Assembly (NCBI GenBank): GCA_021295735.1
Contig: JAGWBU010000001.1
Location: 1,559 to 56,252, forward strand
From: Candidatus Poribacteria bacterium
Lineage (GTDB): Bacteria; Poribacteria; WGA-4E; WGA-3G
DNA: 54,694 nt
Reading direction: 5' to 3'
Positions 7,663-15,818 of this stretch are shown here, piece after piece; the first letter of the stretch is position 1, and the number at the start of each line of letters is the position of its first letter. The notes beneath the pieces were generated by a model, which worked only from the letters and a program-made list of their open reading frames with translations, did no database searches and had not been told where the DNA came from. The position numbers were made by a program, and so were the translations under genes.

Positions 7663-8826
7663 TTAGCGGATTCTACAATTAACTGGACATCTGAGCTGTC
7701 CGAGGGAACTCCGATTCCCGACTAACAGTGGTTTCATCGCGAATTTACATAATTTACTATAATCCTCTTGTTGTGCAACGAAGACGCGATAGATGTCTTC
7801 AAACAATCTTACATCCGTTAGCGTATCTTCAGCAGAAGAGCGGAACGGCTCAGGATTACGAAGGTTTTTAACAAAATATTCCGCTTCTCTGTGATATGCC
7901 CATGTCCAAGAAGGTCTCGGAATAGGTCGTGTTATCTCCTGCTCTTCGCCGGCGCGGTATATTTCAACCTCTGCAGGTGTGTTCTTCAGCAATAGTGGCG
8001 GTGCCCATGTGTGAATCCAGCCGTGTTGAAAATAAATCTGTGAATGCTCATCCCAACGGTAATGGGAAACATGTCCTGTTTCCAGCGTTACTCGTGTGCC
8101 AGCCATATCAAAAATTACAACACCTGTATACCCGTTTTCATTCAAATCAACTGCTTTAACGGTAACGTTATCACCAGCATCAAGAAACCACCGCATTAGA
8201 TTGATATTGTGTGTATACTGCTGAAGGTATCCGATGTATCCACCCCACCATTTTTCCGGAAGCCAATCAGGGAATTTCTGCGGTGCGCTCGGTTTCGGTT
8301 CGTCTGTACTGTCCATAGGAGTATCAAGATTACACACCCAGTCACCACCAAAACCGTGATTGCGGGCATAAGTCAACCGTCCAAGTTCATCCGTTTCACG
8401 AAATTGCATTATCTTCGCCTTGACAATTTCGTTGCCAGCATCGTAGCGTTTCATGTAGCCTACCATCAATTTCTTGCCAGATTCCTTTGAAGCATCTACT
8501 ATCGCTTGTGCTTGTTCAACTGATACAGCCATCGGTTTTTCCATGAAGACGTGCTTTCCTGCATGCAGAAGGTCTATCGCAATCTCACCCTGTAAAGCAA
8601 AATCGGCGGATACTGCGACCGCTTCAATATCGGTATTTTGGGCAAGTTCAGTGTGGTCTCTATAGAGATGCGGAATGCCGAATCGTTGTTGGACTTTTTT
8701 TCCAAGTTCAGTACGCACCTCTGCGAGTCCGACGATCTCACATTCTGGAATACTTGCAAAATTCGGAATATGCACCTTCTGTGCCATGAACCCGCAACCG
8801 ATATAACCGATTTTAACTTTTTCCAT
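7663..8826 (-). CDS. Gfo/Idh/MocA-family NAD(P)-dependent oxidoreductase
   Basis: A 387-residue protein with an N-terminal Rossmann fold (KIGYIGCGFMAQKVHI) and the family signature GKHVFMEKPMAVS at about residues 89-101, where the Lys of EKP is catalytic. The C-terminal alpha/beta domain carries the substrate site. Members oxidise or reduce sugars, inositols and related compounds; the substrate here cannot be read from sequence. The last 20 or so residues (after KFAMKPLL) are encoded by a copy of a dispersed repeat (VGNRSSLGQL), so the original C-terminus has been replaced or extended. The stop of the upstream HEAT gene abuts the start (8826/8827). Confidence 0.88.
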   Translation of the reverse strand: MEKVKIGYIGCGFMAQKVHIPNFASIPECEIVGLAEVRTELGKKVQQRFGIPHLYRDHTELAQNTDIEAVAVSADFALQGEIAIDLLHAGKHVFMEKPMAVSVEQAQAIVDASKESGKKLMVGYMKRYDAGNEIVKAKIMQFRETDELGRLTYARNHGFGGDWVCNLDTPMDSTDEPKPSAPQKFPDWLPEKWWGGYIGYLQQYTHNINLMRWFLDAGDNVTVKAVDLNENGYTGVVIFDMAGTRVTLETGHVSHYRWDEHSQIYFQHGWIHTWAPPLLLKNTPAEVEIYRAGEEQEITRPIPRPSWTWAYHREAEYFVKNLRNPEPFRSSAEDTLTDVRLFEDIYRVFVAQQEDYSKLCKFAMKPLLVGNRSSLGQLRCPVNCRIR

Positions 8827-9270
8827 CTATCGGTCCCCTTTATTTGCAAGCGATTCTATCTGTTCTACTGCTGTTTGTGCACCCTCCCGCACGAGTGCAG
8901 AGGAATCATTTTGTGCCAGTTGTTTGAGTTTGTTTAGGCAAAGTTTTGCCTCCAATTTGCCAAGTGCTACTGCTACGAAATAACGGACATCCGCGTCCTC
9001 ATCATCAAGTGCTTCCAGCAATGTTTCCGTATCCGAAGGGGTGGCGAGGTGCCGTTCCACATCACCGATATTGATCAATGATTGTGCTGCAATGCGTCGA
9101 GAGTGGATATCACCATGACGTAAGGACGCAAGTAATTCGTCATTGCCGGTGCCAATCGTCTTAAGAGTATCCCAATCACAATCCAAGCAGAACCATGAAT
9201 TCGCATCTAACTGCTGGACGTTCCTTTTGCCGCACTTAGGGCATTCCCCATACTCTTGTTGTTGATTCAT
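8827..9270 (-). CDS. Zinc-ribbon plus HEAT-repeat protein
   Basis: A 147-residue protein. An N-terminal zinc ribbon (CPKCGKR...FCLDCDWD) is followed by HEAT-type helical repeats (IHSRRIAAQSLINIG, ADVRYFVAVALGKL, ALVREGAQTAVEQI). Such proteins usually mediate protein contacts. The ATG at 9270 overlaps the stop of the upstream gene (ATGA), so I preferred it to the longer frame starting at 9309. It sits in a tight run with the genes on both sides. Confidence 0.78.
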   Translation of the reverse strand: MNQQQEYGECPKCGKRNVQQLDANSWFCLDCDWDTLKTIGTGNDELLASLRHGDIHSRRIAAQSLINIGDVERHLATPSDTETLLEALDDEDADVRYFVAVALGKLEAKLCLNKLKQLAQNDSSALVREGAQTAVEQIESLANKGDR

Positions 9271-9641
9271 GATGGACCTATTGCCTCCATTTCTGGTAAA
9301 TCTCGCCATATCTCTGGACCTTCTGGCTTGAAATTAATTGTCGCAATGAACTGCATACCATGATAAAAGTTGATTTTAAACTTTCCGCCGCCAAAATTTT
9401 GTTTGAGATAATCTAAAGGTGCATCAATCAATGGACCCATTTCGTCAGCATAGTAGAAAGCAAGTGGTTTGAACCTCACGGTGTTTCCTACAGGCTCCTG
9501 CACTAACAGTTGGGCGGAAGTAGCAGGAAAGAGCATTTGAAAAGCATCCCACAGGTCAGCGACAGTAGGATTCGGATTTCCGATTCGCTTTTTGAAATCA
9601 TTCTCAAGATATTCAGAAAATGTATTAAAAACCCAGTCCAT
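9267..9641 (-). CDS. Conserved-looking small protein of unknown function
   Basis: A 124-residue soluble protein starting MDWVFNTFSEYL. ATG 9641 was chosen over a TTG at 9659. It has alternating helices and strands (FKINFYHGMQFIATINF) and no recognised motif, signal peptide or membrane segment. Coupled by ATGA overlap to the HEAT-repeat gene, so the two are probably co-translated and may act together. Confidence 0.6.
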   Translation of the reverse strand: MDWVFNTFSEYLENDFKKRIGNPNPTVADLWDAFQMLFPATSAQLLVQEPVGNTVRFKPLAFYYADEMGPLIDAPLDYLKQNFGGGKFKINFYHGMQFIATINFKPEGPEIWRDLPEMEAIGPS

Positions 9642-9682
9642 GATTAGTGTCCTGTTCAAGTTACCGATGGAATTTCAAAGTG

Positions 9683-10255
9683 TCAATCCAAATTAACGCG
9701 TGTGTAGATGTCGCTCAGAGATAGTTTGCATCCGGTGGAAGGAAGTGATAGCGTGTCTTGAAGTTCGTGAAACGTTTTCAACTTCCACTCCGTATCTTGA
9801 AGCTGGTAATGTTCTACATGAACTTTGTCTTGTGATACAAGGATATATTCTTTTAAGGATGCTATTTGTTTATAGTATTCAAATTTCTCACCTCTGTCGT
9901 AAGCCTCAGTTGAAGGTGAAAGCACCTCTATGATAAGAACTGGGTTGAGAAGTGTGTCAAGGGTATCATCCTCAAATTCTGGTTCGCCGCAAAAAACGAC
10001 TACATCTGGATAGAAATAGGAAATGATCGGAGTAGTCTTTACACGCATATCGTTGGTAACTACTTCACACTCCTGTCCTCTCAATTGAATGTTAAGTTCA
10101 GTGGCTATATCCAATGTGATGCGTGTATGCGATAGACTTGCTCCGGACATCGCGAGTATCTCTCCGCTGAGGTATTCGCTTTTGAGTGTCGCCTTGCGTT
10201 CCAAAGAGATATATTCCTCTGGTGTATAGAGTGTTTGTGCGCTAAGAGAAGACAT
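9683..10255 (-). CDS. Uma2-family endonuclease-like protein (DUF820)
   Basis: A 190-residue protein with the Uma2/DUF820 pattern: YTPEEYISLER, KSEYLSGEILAMSG, HTRITLDIATEL, then the PD-(D/E)XK-like core YFYPDVVVF...LNPVLIIEVLSPST...EKFEYYKQIASLKEYILV. The core Asp, Glu and Lys/Tyr positions are all present. These proteins are very numerous in cyanobacteria and some other phyla; their function is not settled, although the fold is nuclease-like. The ribosome site is CAAGGAG before ATG 10255. A second Uma2 gene lies at 14281-15042. Confidence 0.9.
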   Translation of the reverse strand: MSSLSAQTLYTPEEYISLERKATLKSEYLSGEILAMSGASLSHTRITLDIATELNIQLRGQECEVVTNDMRVKTTPIISYFYPDVVVFCGEPEFEDDTLDTLLNPVLIIEVLSPSTEAYDRGEKFEYYKQIASLKEYILVSQDKVHVEHYQLQDTEWKLKTFHELQDTLSLPSTGCKLSLSDIYTRVNLD

Positions 10256-10337
10256 GCGTATCTCCTTGAATGTGGTTGTAGAAGAGTTTACAGTTATTAG
10301 ACCATTTTATCCCACGTTGCTATTCAAACACTGTTCA

Positions 10338-10375
10338 AAATGTAAGAGGCGCAATAAATTGCGCGACTACAAACG
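10338..10375. repeat. 38-bp dispersed REP-like repeat, copy 1
   Basis: This 38-base stretch is identical base for base to 20495-20532. Its core is a hairpin GCGCAAT-AA-ATTGCGC, with CTAC (GTAG on the other strand) beside it. It sits in the 200-base gap upstream of the Uma2 gene. Confidence 0.85.
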
Positions 10376-10456
10376 CATCTATTATAACCCAGGAGCCTTC
10401 AAGAAGTCCTTCCAATCAAAATTTGGCAGAGGGAACTCCTCTGTGGCTTTACATTG

Positions 10457-10870
10457 TCAGAACGTGGCAGCATTTTCAAAGAACTCAATATCCACACGTT
10501 CAATTTGTGCGGAACGCGCATTCTCTGCCACACGTTGCACAACCATCTCCCGCACAAATGGAATGGGAATGCGTTTTACGCGATGCACTACTTCTTCCGT
10601 ACAAGGCACATTGGTATTGTCAAGAAAAGGACCGTCCTGTGCCGCTGCTTCTGCGGGATGATCGCAGGTCTCAGGTACAAGTTGCTGTAAACGCATTGAG
10701 ACGTAATCGGTCACCCACTGTTGAAACTTTTCGGTGTTTTCAGATTCTGCAACATTGGATTGTGGTGTCTGTTCCAACTTTTCATTGATGCTGGTAAGCA
10801 GGTTTTCCAAACGTGCCAAACGGTCTTCAACACTCGTCAATCGTTCTTGAACGTTAGTTTGCTCGCTCAT
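10457..10870 (-). CDS. Coiled-coil protein with a C-terminal PCP_red domain
   Basis: A 137-residue protein preceded by a strong AAGGAGG. Residues 1-35 form a coiled coil (RLTSVEDRLARLENLLTSINEKL). Residues about 90-135 match the PCP_red domain, the small C-terminal domain of light-independent protochlorophyllide reductase BchB/ChlB: EEVVHRVKRIPIPFVREMV...AENARSAQIERVDIEF. The leading Trp of the domain is not conserved here. The function in a non-photosynthetic context is unknown. It is one of six PCP_red copies within 10 kb. Confidence 0.75.
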   Translation of the reverse strand: MSEQTNVQERLTSVEDRLARLENLLTSINEKLEQTPQSNVAESENTEKFQQWVTDYVSMRLQQLVPETCDHPAEAAAQDGPFLDNTNVPCTEEVVHRVKRIPIPFVREMVVQRVAENARSAQIERVDIEFFENAATF

Positions 10871-10879
10871 GTTTCCTCC

Positions 10880-11599
10880 TTAAATTACCCAGTATTTCCA
10901 TAGGTCTTCCGGAATTTCGTATCTAATTTCTTCACGCTGTTTATGATGATAGCGTGCAAATATGCCGACGCGTGGAATATCTCTGATATTGCCAGAACCC
11001 GTATGGCACAGATATGCGTGCCATAGCACAACATCCCCTGCCGCGCCTATAAACTCTCGTGGTCCTTCTGGTGATGAATCTGAAAAAACATTCCAACCCC
11101 ACCCTTCAATATCCCTAAAACTACCATCAACCTGTTCAGGATATTTGAGGAAGTATTCATGTGTTGTGTGATGGCTCTTGGGCCAAAAGACGAAAGCCCC
11201 ACCGCCAGGTTCTACATCGTATAGATAGGTTGTTGCCCCCATCATAAACGGACTCCAACCGCCAGGGCCGTAGGCATCAATGTGTCCACTACCCGGCATA
11301 GACCATTCTGCATCCGGATTAGGCCATTTCACAAGTGGGGCACCGCCTCCACCTGCAAACTCACCGCCACCGAGTTGATTAATAATCGCTTGCATAGCAG
11401 GCAATTGTCCAAAGTTTGGAGAAAAACCGAAGTTTTCTACCACGTAATTGTCAGGCCATGTCTCTGGAGTCTCCAAACTGGAATTGAAATGCTTCCAAAT
11501 TTGTTCCCGCCACCCATCAATTACATCTGGATCGATCGAGTTTTCAAGGATAAGGTATCCGTTTTCTTGAAAAGATTCCACCTGTTTTGTTGTTAGCAT
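10880..11599 (-). CDS. Phytanoyl-CoA dioxygenase (PhyH) family protein
   Basis: A 239-residue Fe(II)/2-oxoglutarate-dependent dioxygenase. Iron ligands are His106 and Asp108 (GHIDAY) and a distal His in CHTGSGN (about residue 199); Arg210 in IPRVGIF probably binds 2-oxoglutarate. The N-terminal FQENGYLILEN is typical. PhyH proteins are strongly expanded in Poribacteria and hydroxylate varied small molecules, so a substrate cannot be given. It ends ten bases before the PCP_red gene and is separated from the radical SAM gene upstream by a REP-like hairpin. Confidence 0.88.
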   Translation of the reverse strand: MLTTKQVESFQENGYLILENSIDPDVIDGWREQIWKHFNSSLETPETWPDNYVVENFGFSPNFGQLPAMQAIINQLGGGEFAGGGGAPLVKWPNPDAEWSMPGSGHIDAYGPGGWSPFMMGATTYLYDVEPGGGAFVFWPKSHHTTHEYFLKYPEQVDGSFRDIEGWGWNVFSDSSPEGPREFIGAAGDVVLWHAYLCHTGSGNIRDIPRVGIFARYHHKQREEIRYEIPEDLWKYWVI

Positions 11600-11630
11600 A
11601 CAAGTTGCCTCTATTGTTAAATGTAGAAAT

Positions 11631-11652
11631 CGGGATTACAAATCCCTCCTAC
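11631..11652. repeat. REP-like hairpin with GTAG foot (minus orientation)
   Basis: CGGGATT/AATCCCT stem with a 3-base loop, followed by CCTAC, which is GTAGG on the minus strand. It fills the gap between the PhyH and radical SAM genes. Confidence 0.65.
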
Positions 11653-11670
11653 AGAAGAAGATACAAAAGT

Positions 11671-12975
11671 CTAACGCCGCGGTCGAAAAGAGGGAATGCC
11701 AGTTTTGTCAAACCTCTCTTTGACTGCTTTCATAAGTTCAGGCGTTATTTCGCGATAACCGTGTTCACGAGCGTATTTTTCAACACTCTTGACAACCATG
11801 CCACGTGCAAATGACGGAACGCGCTTTAATCTCGCTTCCGCCGCCTCATTCCACTGCAAATCGTAATCGGGTTCTGACGCGAAAGCAGTTCGTTTCTCAA
11901 GTTGAACAGGTTGTTGTCCTTGCTGCCTTGGTTGATATTCACAAGACTCATCTGCGGCAAGGTAGTTGCCGGTAGTGGCATAAGCACGTGCTCTACATCC
12001 ACCACACACCTCTCTAAATTCGCACGCACCACATTTACCCTCAAGCATATCCCGATTTCGCAAGTCATGGAAAGTTTCCGATTCATTCCACAGTTTGACA
12101 AAACTCTGATCTTTGAGATTACCAACACTGACAGGTAGATACGGACACGGCGTCAGTTCACCTTCGGGACTGATGCGACAATAATAGATACCGCAAGGAC
12201 ACGTACCACTCGGATAACCTTGCAGGAACGCTGAATCAGACTGCTGTTCATAGATAACGCGTTTGTAGTGTGGCGCGCATTTCGCAGCGATGAGCATCTT
12301 CCCGCTGTATTCTGCTTGTAGTTGGAACATTGTCTCAAGCATCTTTTCATATTGCGTTGGGGTAATGTCCATTACTGTTTTGCCTCTCCCAGTACGCACG
12401 AGAAAATAGAGGTTTAACACCTTCGCTCCCAACTGATAGGCAAATTCCACAATCTCAGGGATTTCATCGTAATTCCACTGCGTTACAGAGGTTTGGACGA
12501 GAAAATCAAGTTGTGCGCGCTTGAGTGCTTCAACACCGTTCATTGTCGCTTTCCACGCGCCTTCCATCCCACGAAATTTGTCGTGATCTGATGGTTGGAT
12601 AGAGTCAATGCTTAACCCTGCCCCCGTAACACCGTTCTGTTGCATCTTCTCAACCACTTCGTCATTGAGTAAAACACCGTTTGTTCCCATCACAACAAGA
12701 AATCCTGTGTCTGAAGCGTATTTTGAAATCTCCAGAATATCGGGACGCAACAGCGGTTCACCACCCGTGAGTATCAGCAGAATATGTGGATTGATTTCGG
12801 CTATCTCATCAATGACACGGAAACACTCTGATTGGCTTAACTCTGTATCTCTATGATAACCTTGCGGGAACTCGTCTGTGTCAACAAATCCTGCAGGAAG
12901 ATAGCAGTGCGTACATTTCAGATTGCACAATCGGGTGATATTCCATGAGACTGCCTGAACTTTGGTTTTTTCCAT
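11671..12975 (-). CDS. Radical SAM/SPASM protein with C-terminal PCP_red domain
   Basis: A 434-residue protein. The radical SAM 4Fe-4S cysteines are Cys17, Cys21 and Cys24 (CNLKCTHC), with the GGEPLLR loop present. A SPASM region with many cysteines follows (TCPCGIYYC, CGACEFREVCGGCRARAYA). Residues about 372-425 are a clear PCP_red domain (WNEAAEARLKRVPSFARGM...YAREHGYREITPELM). Heme-modifying enzymes such as AhbC, AhbD and NirJ have the same radical SAM/SPASM core, and the tetrapyrrole-linked PCP_red domain makes a tetrapyrrole substrate plausible. A peptide-modifying role is not excluded; no precursor peptide is seen beside it. Confidence 0.87.
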   Translation of the reverse strand: MEKTKVQAVSWNITRLCNLKCTHCYLPAGFVDTDEFPQGYHRDTELSQSECFRVIDEIAEINPHILLILTGGEPLLRPDILEISKYASDTGFLVVMGTNGVLLNDEVVEKMQQNGVTGAGLSIDSIQPSDHDKFRGMEGAWKATMNGVEALKRAQLDFLVQTSVTQWNYDEIPEIVEFAYQLGAKVLNLYFLVRTGRGKTVMDITPTQYEKMLETMFQLQAEYSGKMLIAAKCAPHYKRVIYEQQSDSAFLQGYPSGTCPCGIYYCRISPEGELTPCPYLPVSVGNLKDQSFVKLWNESETFHDLRNRDMLEGKCGACEFREVCGGCRARAYATTGNYLAADESCEYQPRQQGQQPVQLEKRTAFASEPDYDLQWNEAAEARLKRVPSFARGMVVKSVEKYAREHGYREITPELMKAVKERFDKTGIPSFRPRR

Positions 12976-13244
12976 TTATTGTCAAACCTATAATTACGAA
13001 TCTGATTGCCTCGGTTTTCAGATATTTACATTCCGCCCCTACGGGGCTAAAGACGTGAGACTACACCGTTCTATAAACATATTGTCCCTACGGGACTTTA
13101 AGGTATCTTACAATTGCCAATATACTGACGATCCCCGCCTTACAAACACTAAATCAAGCAATGCGCGGACGGCACGCGGAGCGTGCCTGCTACCATGTGT
13201 ATACTTATTTTGGACGCCACCATAATTCTCAATAGCAACGCGAA
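12976..13244. repeat. Repeat-filled intergenic gap
   Basis: No gene seen. It holds two short hairpins with CTAC at the loop (GCCCC-TAC-GGGGC at 13035-13047 and GTCCC-TAC-GGGAC at 13084-13096). It also holds one REP-like hairpin (GGCACGC-GGA-GCGTGCC, 13171-13187) whose surrounding 20-odd bases recur at 15772-15798. Confidence 0.7.
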
Positions 13245-13703
13245 TTAATTTCTCAATAACAACGCAAACGCGAACACAATTAATCCTGAAAAAAGCGTTA
13301 AATGTCCAAAAACATTGATATGACGAGGAACGATAACTCTGCTATCTGGTTGTGCTGTCTCAAGGTACCGCCTATAGAATGAACTGTATAGTCCCCAAAA
13401 GAGTGCCATCAATCCGAATGCTGCTAACTTTGCAGCTGAATATATCATATACTCCGATTTTAATTCCATATTACTATTCCATGCAACGATAAAAATTACA
13501 ATCCCGCCTGTTAATAAAAGCATGTTAATCATCAATCGTATCCAGTGGCGAAATCGATTGTGAATCTCTAATAGGTCTTGCGCTGGTAGATTTTGCCGAA
13601 CAATTGGCATTGCAATCAAGGTTGAAAAAACAACACCTCCAAACCAGACTATCGCTGCAATAAGATGGAGACTTCGGAGGAAAAGTTCTACAAACGTTCG
13701 CAT
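13245..13703 (-). CDS. CopD-like four-helix membrane protein
   Basis: A 152-residue protein with four transmembrane helices (about residues 8-30, 56-77, 86-108, 130-150). The first helix, LRSLHLIAAIVWFGGVVF, carries a His-x-x-x-x-x-W-x-G-G motif typical of CopD/DUF420-like membrane families that bind heme or copper. It stands alone between repeats. The function is unknown; a role in copper or heme handling is possible given the oxidase genes nearby. Confidence 0.68.
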   Translation of the reverse strand: MRTFVELFLRSLHLIAAIVWFGGVVFSTLIAMPIVRQNLPAQDLLEIHNRFRHWIRLMINMLLLTGGIVIFIVAWNSNMELKSEYMIYSAAKLAAFGLMALFWGLYSSFYRRYLETAQPDSRVIVPRHINVFGHLTLFSGLIVFAFALLLRN

Positions 13704-13745
13704 AGTTTGTTTTTTGCTGGATTTGCCTTACAATTAGGTATGGGA

Positions 13746-14064
13746 TTATACACCCCCACATTTCTCATAAAAGTTCACCCCAACACGTTCAATTTGCGCA
13801 ACCATATCAGGATTTCCTATCTTGCTGAAAACGGATAGATCAATCGTATAAGGTAAAAGCAGATCATCAAGATCAGTGTCAATTTTAGTGAATAAGTACG
13901 CTGTGCGTTAATCCCTCACCACAGACGGTTAGGTCAATGTCGGATCCGTTTCTATAGGTGCTTGTAGCGCGTGAGCCGTCCAAAATCGCCTTTTCTACTT
14001 GTGGATACTGCTTGAAAACACCGTGTATTTTTTCAATAGTCTTGTCTGATAAGCCGTATTTCAT
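13746..14064 (-). pseudogene. MNT-type nucleotidyltransferase broken by one frameshift
   Basis: From ATG 14064 the protein reads MKYGLSDKTIEKIHGVF, then the nucleotidyltransferase motif LDGSRATSTYRNGSDIDLTV, and stops at TAA after THSVLIH near 13905. Shifting one base restores the normal continuation (TKIDTDLDDLLLPYTIDLSV...VGVNFYEKCGGV) to a TAA at 13746-13748. The rejoined protein is about 105 residues, the usual size for the MNT half of an MNT/HEPN pair. The catalytic GSR and DID are intact, so the break is recent or a sequencing error. Confidence 0.82.
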
Positions 14065-14109
14065 AGCGACTCTTCTTGTTTTATGTGTTCTATTTTTGTC
14101 AATAACGTC

Positions 14110-14232
14110 TCAAAGTGCTTCTAAATCTGAAAGTTTTCGTTGTTTTGCGAGTTCCACTGCTTCTTTTAGTCGGGAAAACGCTTTTCGAAAACTATCAGCC
14201 CTCTGTGTCCAACGGATGTTTGGATGATTCAT
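14110..14232 (-). pseudogene. Truncated HEPN-like partner (HI0074 type) of the nucleotidyltransferase
   Basis: From ATG 14232 a 40-residue frame reads MNHPNIRWTQRADSFRKAFS...EAVELAKQRKLSDLEAL then TGA. This matches the first third of the nucleotidyltransferase substrate-binding (HEPN) family, normally about 130-140 residues. The remaining two thirds are missing; the broken MNT gene starts only 45 bases further on. Gene order (HEPN then MNT) is the usual one for these toxin-antitoxin-like pairs. Confidence 0.7.
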
Positions 14233-14280
14233 CATGAGCGATCTTTTTATTGGTCCCAAAAAATTGTGTTGAATAGGCTA

Positions 14281-15042
14281 TTACGAGCGTGCTTGCAAGT
14301 GCTCAAGTTGTTCTCGGAGTTGTGCGACTTCCGCTTCTGCTTTCTCTCGTGCTGCGGCTTCCTGTGCTGCGCGTGCTTCAGCGGTTTCCGCACGTGTTGT
14401 TTCCTTCTGTCGTTCAGTGGCTTCTTGTTCTGCACGTGCTTCAGCGGTTTCCGCCCGTGTTTTTACCCACTCACTCGCAACCGGATCATAGATACCTATT
14501 TCCTGATCCCTTATGCGGAAATCTAAGCCCAGAGACGATGAACGAACACCACCATTTTCATCTGGTTGAACTTCTACATAGACACCATTAACTAACTCAA
14601 AACCTATCAGTTGTGATGGCAAATACAGCCCCTCCGCATCATACAAGAAATAGTTCTGTATCTCAAGAGAGGCATAAATTTCCATCTTGTCTGTTAAGTC
14701 GTTTTGATATGTGTTTTTGCTGCTGAACTCCATCACAAATTCTGGCACTTTCCCCTCTTCCCAGACCAAGTATGTCCGCCTTGCCTTCATTCCTATTCCG
14801 AAAGAGACAAGAACATCTGGAGATATAGACTTATTAGGTGAACCTTCTACATAATACATCAGAATATCACCAGAGATATAGACAGATGGGTTATGTGAGA
14901 AATGTGCCCCAAGTGCTTCTAATGTCCAAAACAACTGATGCCTGTGAAGATCGCTTGCTGCCATCGGTTTTCCATCCTCTTCAGGATACAGTACATCTGT
15001 GGGGACATAAGAGACATGGTCCTTTTTTGTGTCGGTTGCCAT
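14281..15042 (-). CDS. Uma2-family endonuclease-like protein with Ala/Glu-rich coiled-coil tail
   Basis: A 253-residue protein. Residues about 10-185 form the Uma2 core (SISPDVLVSFGI...PEFVMEFSSKNT...DKMEIYASLEIQNYFLY), with the Asp, Glu and Lys positions present. The last 65 residues are a coiled coil built from repeats of TRAETAEARA (two close copies), ending REQLEHLQARS. This longer form with a coiled-coil tail is common in cyanobacteria. ATG 15042 is preceded by AAAGGAG. Confidence 0.88.
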   Translation of the reverse strand: MATDTKKDHVSYVPTDVLYPEEDGKPMAASDLHRHQLFWTLEALGAHFSHNPSVYISGDILMYYVEGSPNKSISPDVLVSFGIGMKARRTYLVWEEGKVPEFVMEFSSKNTYQNDLTDKMEIYASLEIQNYFLYDAEGLYLPSQLIGFELVNGVYVEVQPDENGGVRSSSLGLDFRIRDQEIGIYDPVASEWVKTRAETAEARAEQEATERQKETTRAETAEARAAQEAAAREKAEAEVAQLREQLEHLQARS

Positions 15043-15155
15043 AATGTTTCTCCTTTACCAAAAGATGCGTGAAAACAGAGGTTAAGGTTTTTAGTTCTAT
15101 CTATAGTGTGCCTTAATTATAGCCGAAAACAAGGAGGGTATCAAGCATTTATGGT

Positions 15156-15680
15156 TTAGAACTGTGCGGGGAAGTTCCCGCGCGCAGCATCCATCACTTC
15201 GCCAGTAATCTCGGTATGTCCATTATCTTTGGCAAAACTTTCAATACCCATCTTTGCCATCGGACGGACAAAACTTGGGATACGTTCTAAACGTTCTAAC
15301 GCCTCAGGTGTCCATGTGAGACCATCAGGCTCAGATTCTGGTTTTTCTTCAAATGCGTCCGAGATGACAGACGTAAACGGACATTTTCCGCCCTCAGCCG
15401 TTTCTCCTGATCCCATTTCTGACGCGATGTTTGGCATTGAATCCTGCTTTGCAGTCTCTAACTGTGAACGGACCATCTGCATCGGTTGTGCCGCTTCACT
15501 GTTACCGCCGAGTTTCAGGTCCAAGGATTTTAACATCTGTGTTTCCGATGGATTGAGGTACATCGCTATCTCAGTAAAGCAGTCTGGACATTCAAATACA
15601 GCAGTAACAGACCCCTGTTCAGGACGGGTTACGTCTTTAAATTTCATTGCTGTGTCGCAGTCTATACATAAGAATTTCAT
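15156..15680 (-). CDS. Zinc-ribbon protein with C-terminal PCP_red domain
   Basis: A 174-residue protein. The N-terminus has two Cys-x-x-Cys pairs (FLCIDCDTAM and FECPDCFTEI, residues 4-33) forming a zinc ribbon or metal site. A flexible middle follows, and residues about 121-170 are a textbook PCP_red domain (WTPEALERLERIPSFVRPM...AKDNGHTEITGEVM). It is separated from the Mrp ATPase downstream by a REP-like hairpin. The pairing of a Cys-rich head with PCP_red and a nearby Fe-S carrier suggests a metal or tetrapyrrole role; that is inference. Confidence 0.83.
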   Translation of the reverse strand: MKFLCIDCDTAMKFKDVTRPEQGSVTAVFECPDCFTEIAMYLNPSETQMLKSLDLKLGGNSEAAQPMQMVRSQLETAKQDSMPNIASEMGSGETAEGGKCPFTSVISDAFEEKPESEPDGLTWTPEALERLERIPSFVRPMAKMGIESFAKDNGHTEITGEVMDAARGNFPAQF

Positions 15681-15771
15681 CGTTTAATCTCCAAATTTTT
15701 CGAAACCGAATAGTAACTTTCTATGTATTCCTTCATTTGTAGTAGCGTAATTTATCACACCTTGAACTTGT

Positions 15772-15798
15772 GGACGGCACGCGGAGCGTGCCTACTAC
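15772..15798. repeat. REP-like hairpin, near-copy of 13167-13194
   Basis: GGCACGC-GGA-GCGTGCC perfect hairpin with CTACTAC beside it (GTAGTAG on the minus strand). It lies just after the PCP_red zinc-ribbon gene, upstream of mrp. Confidence 0.8.
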
Positions 15799-15818
15799 TT
15801 TTAAGAGTACCTCATCAG

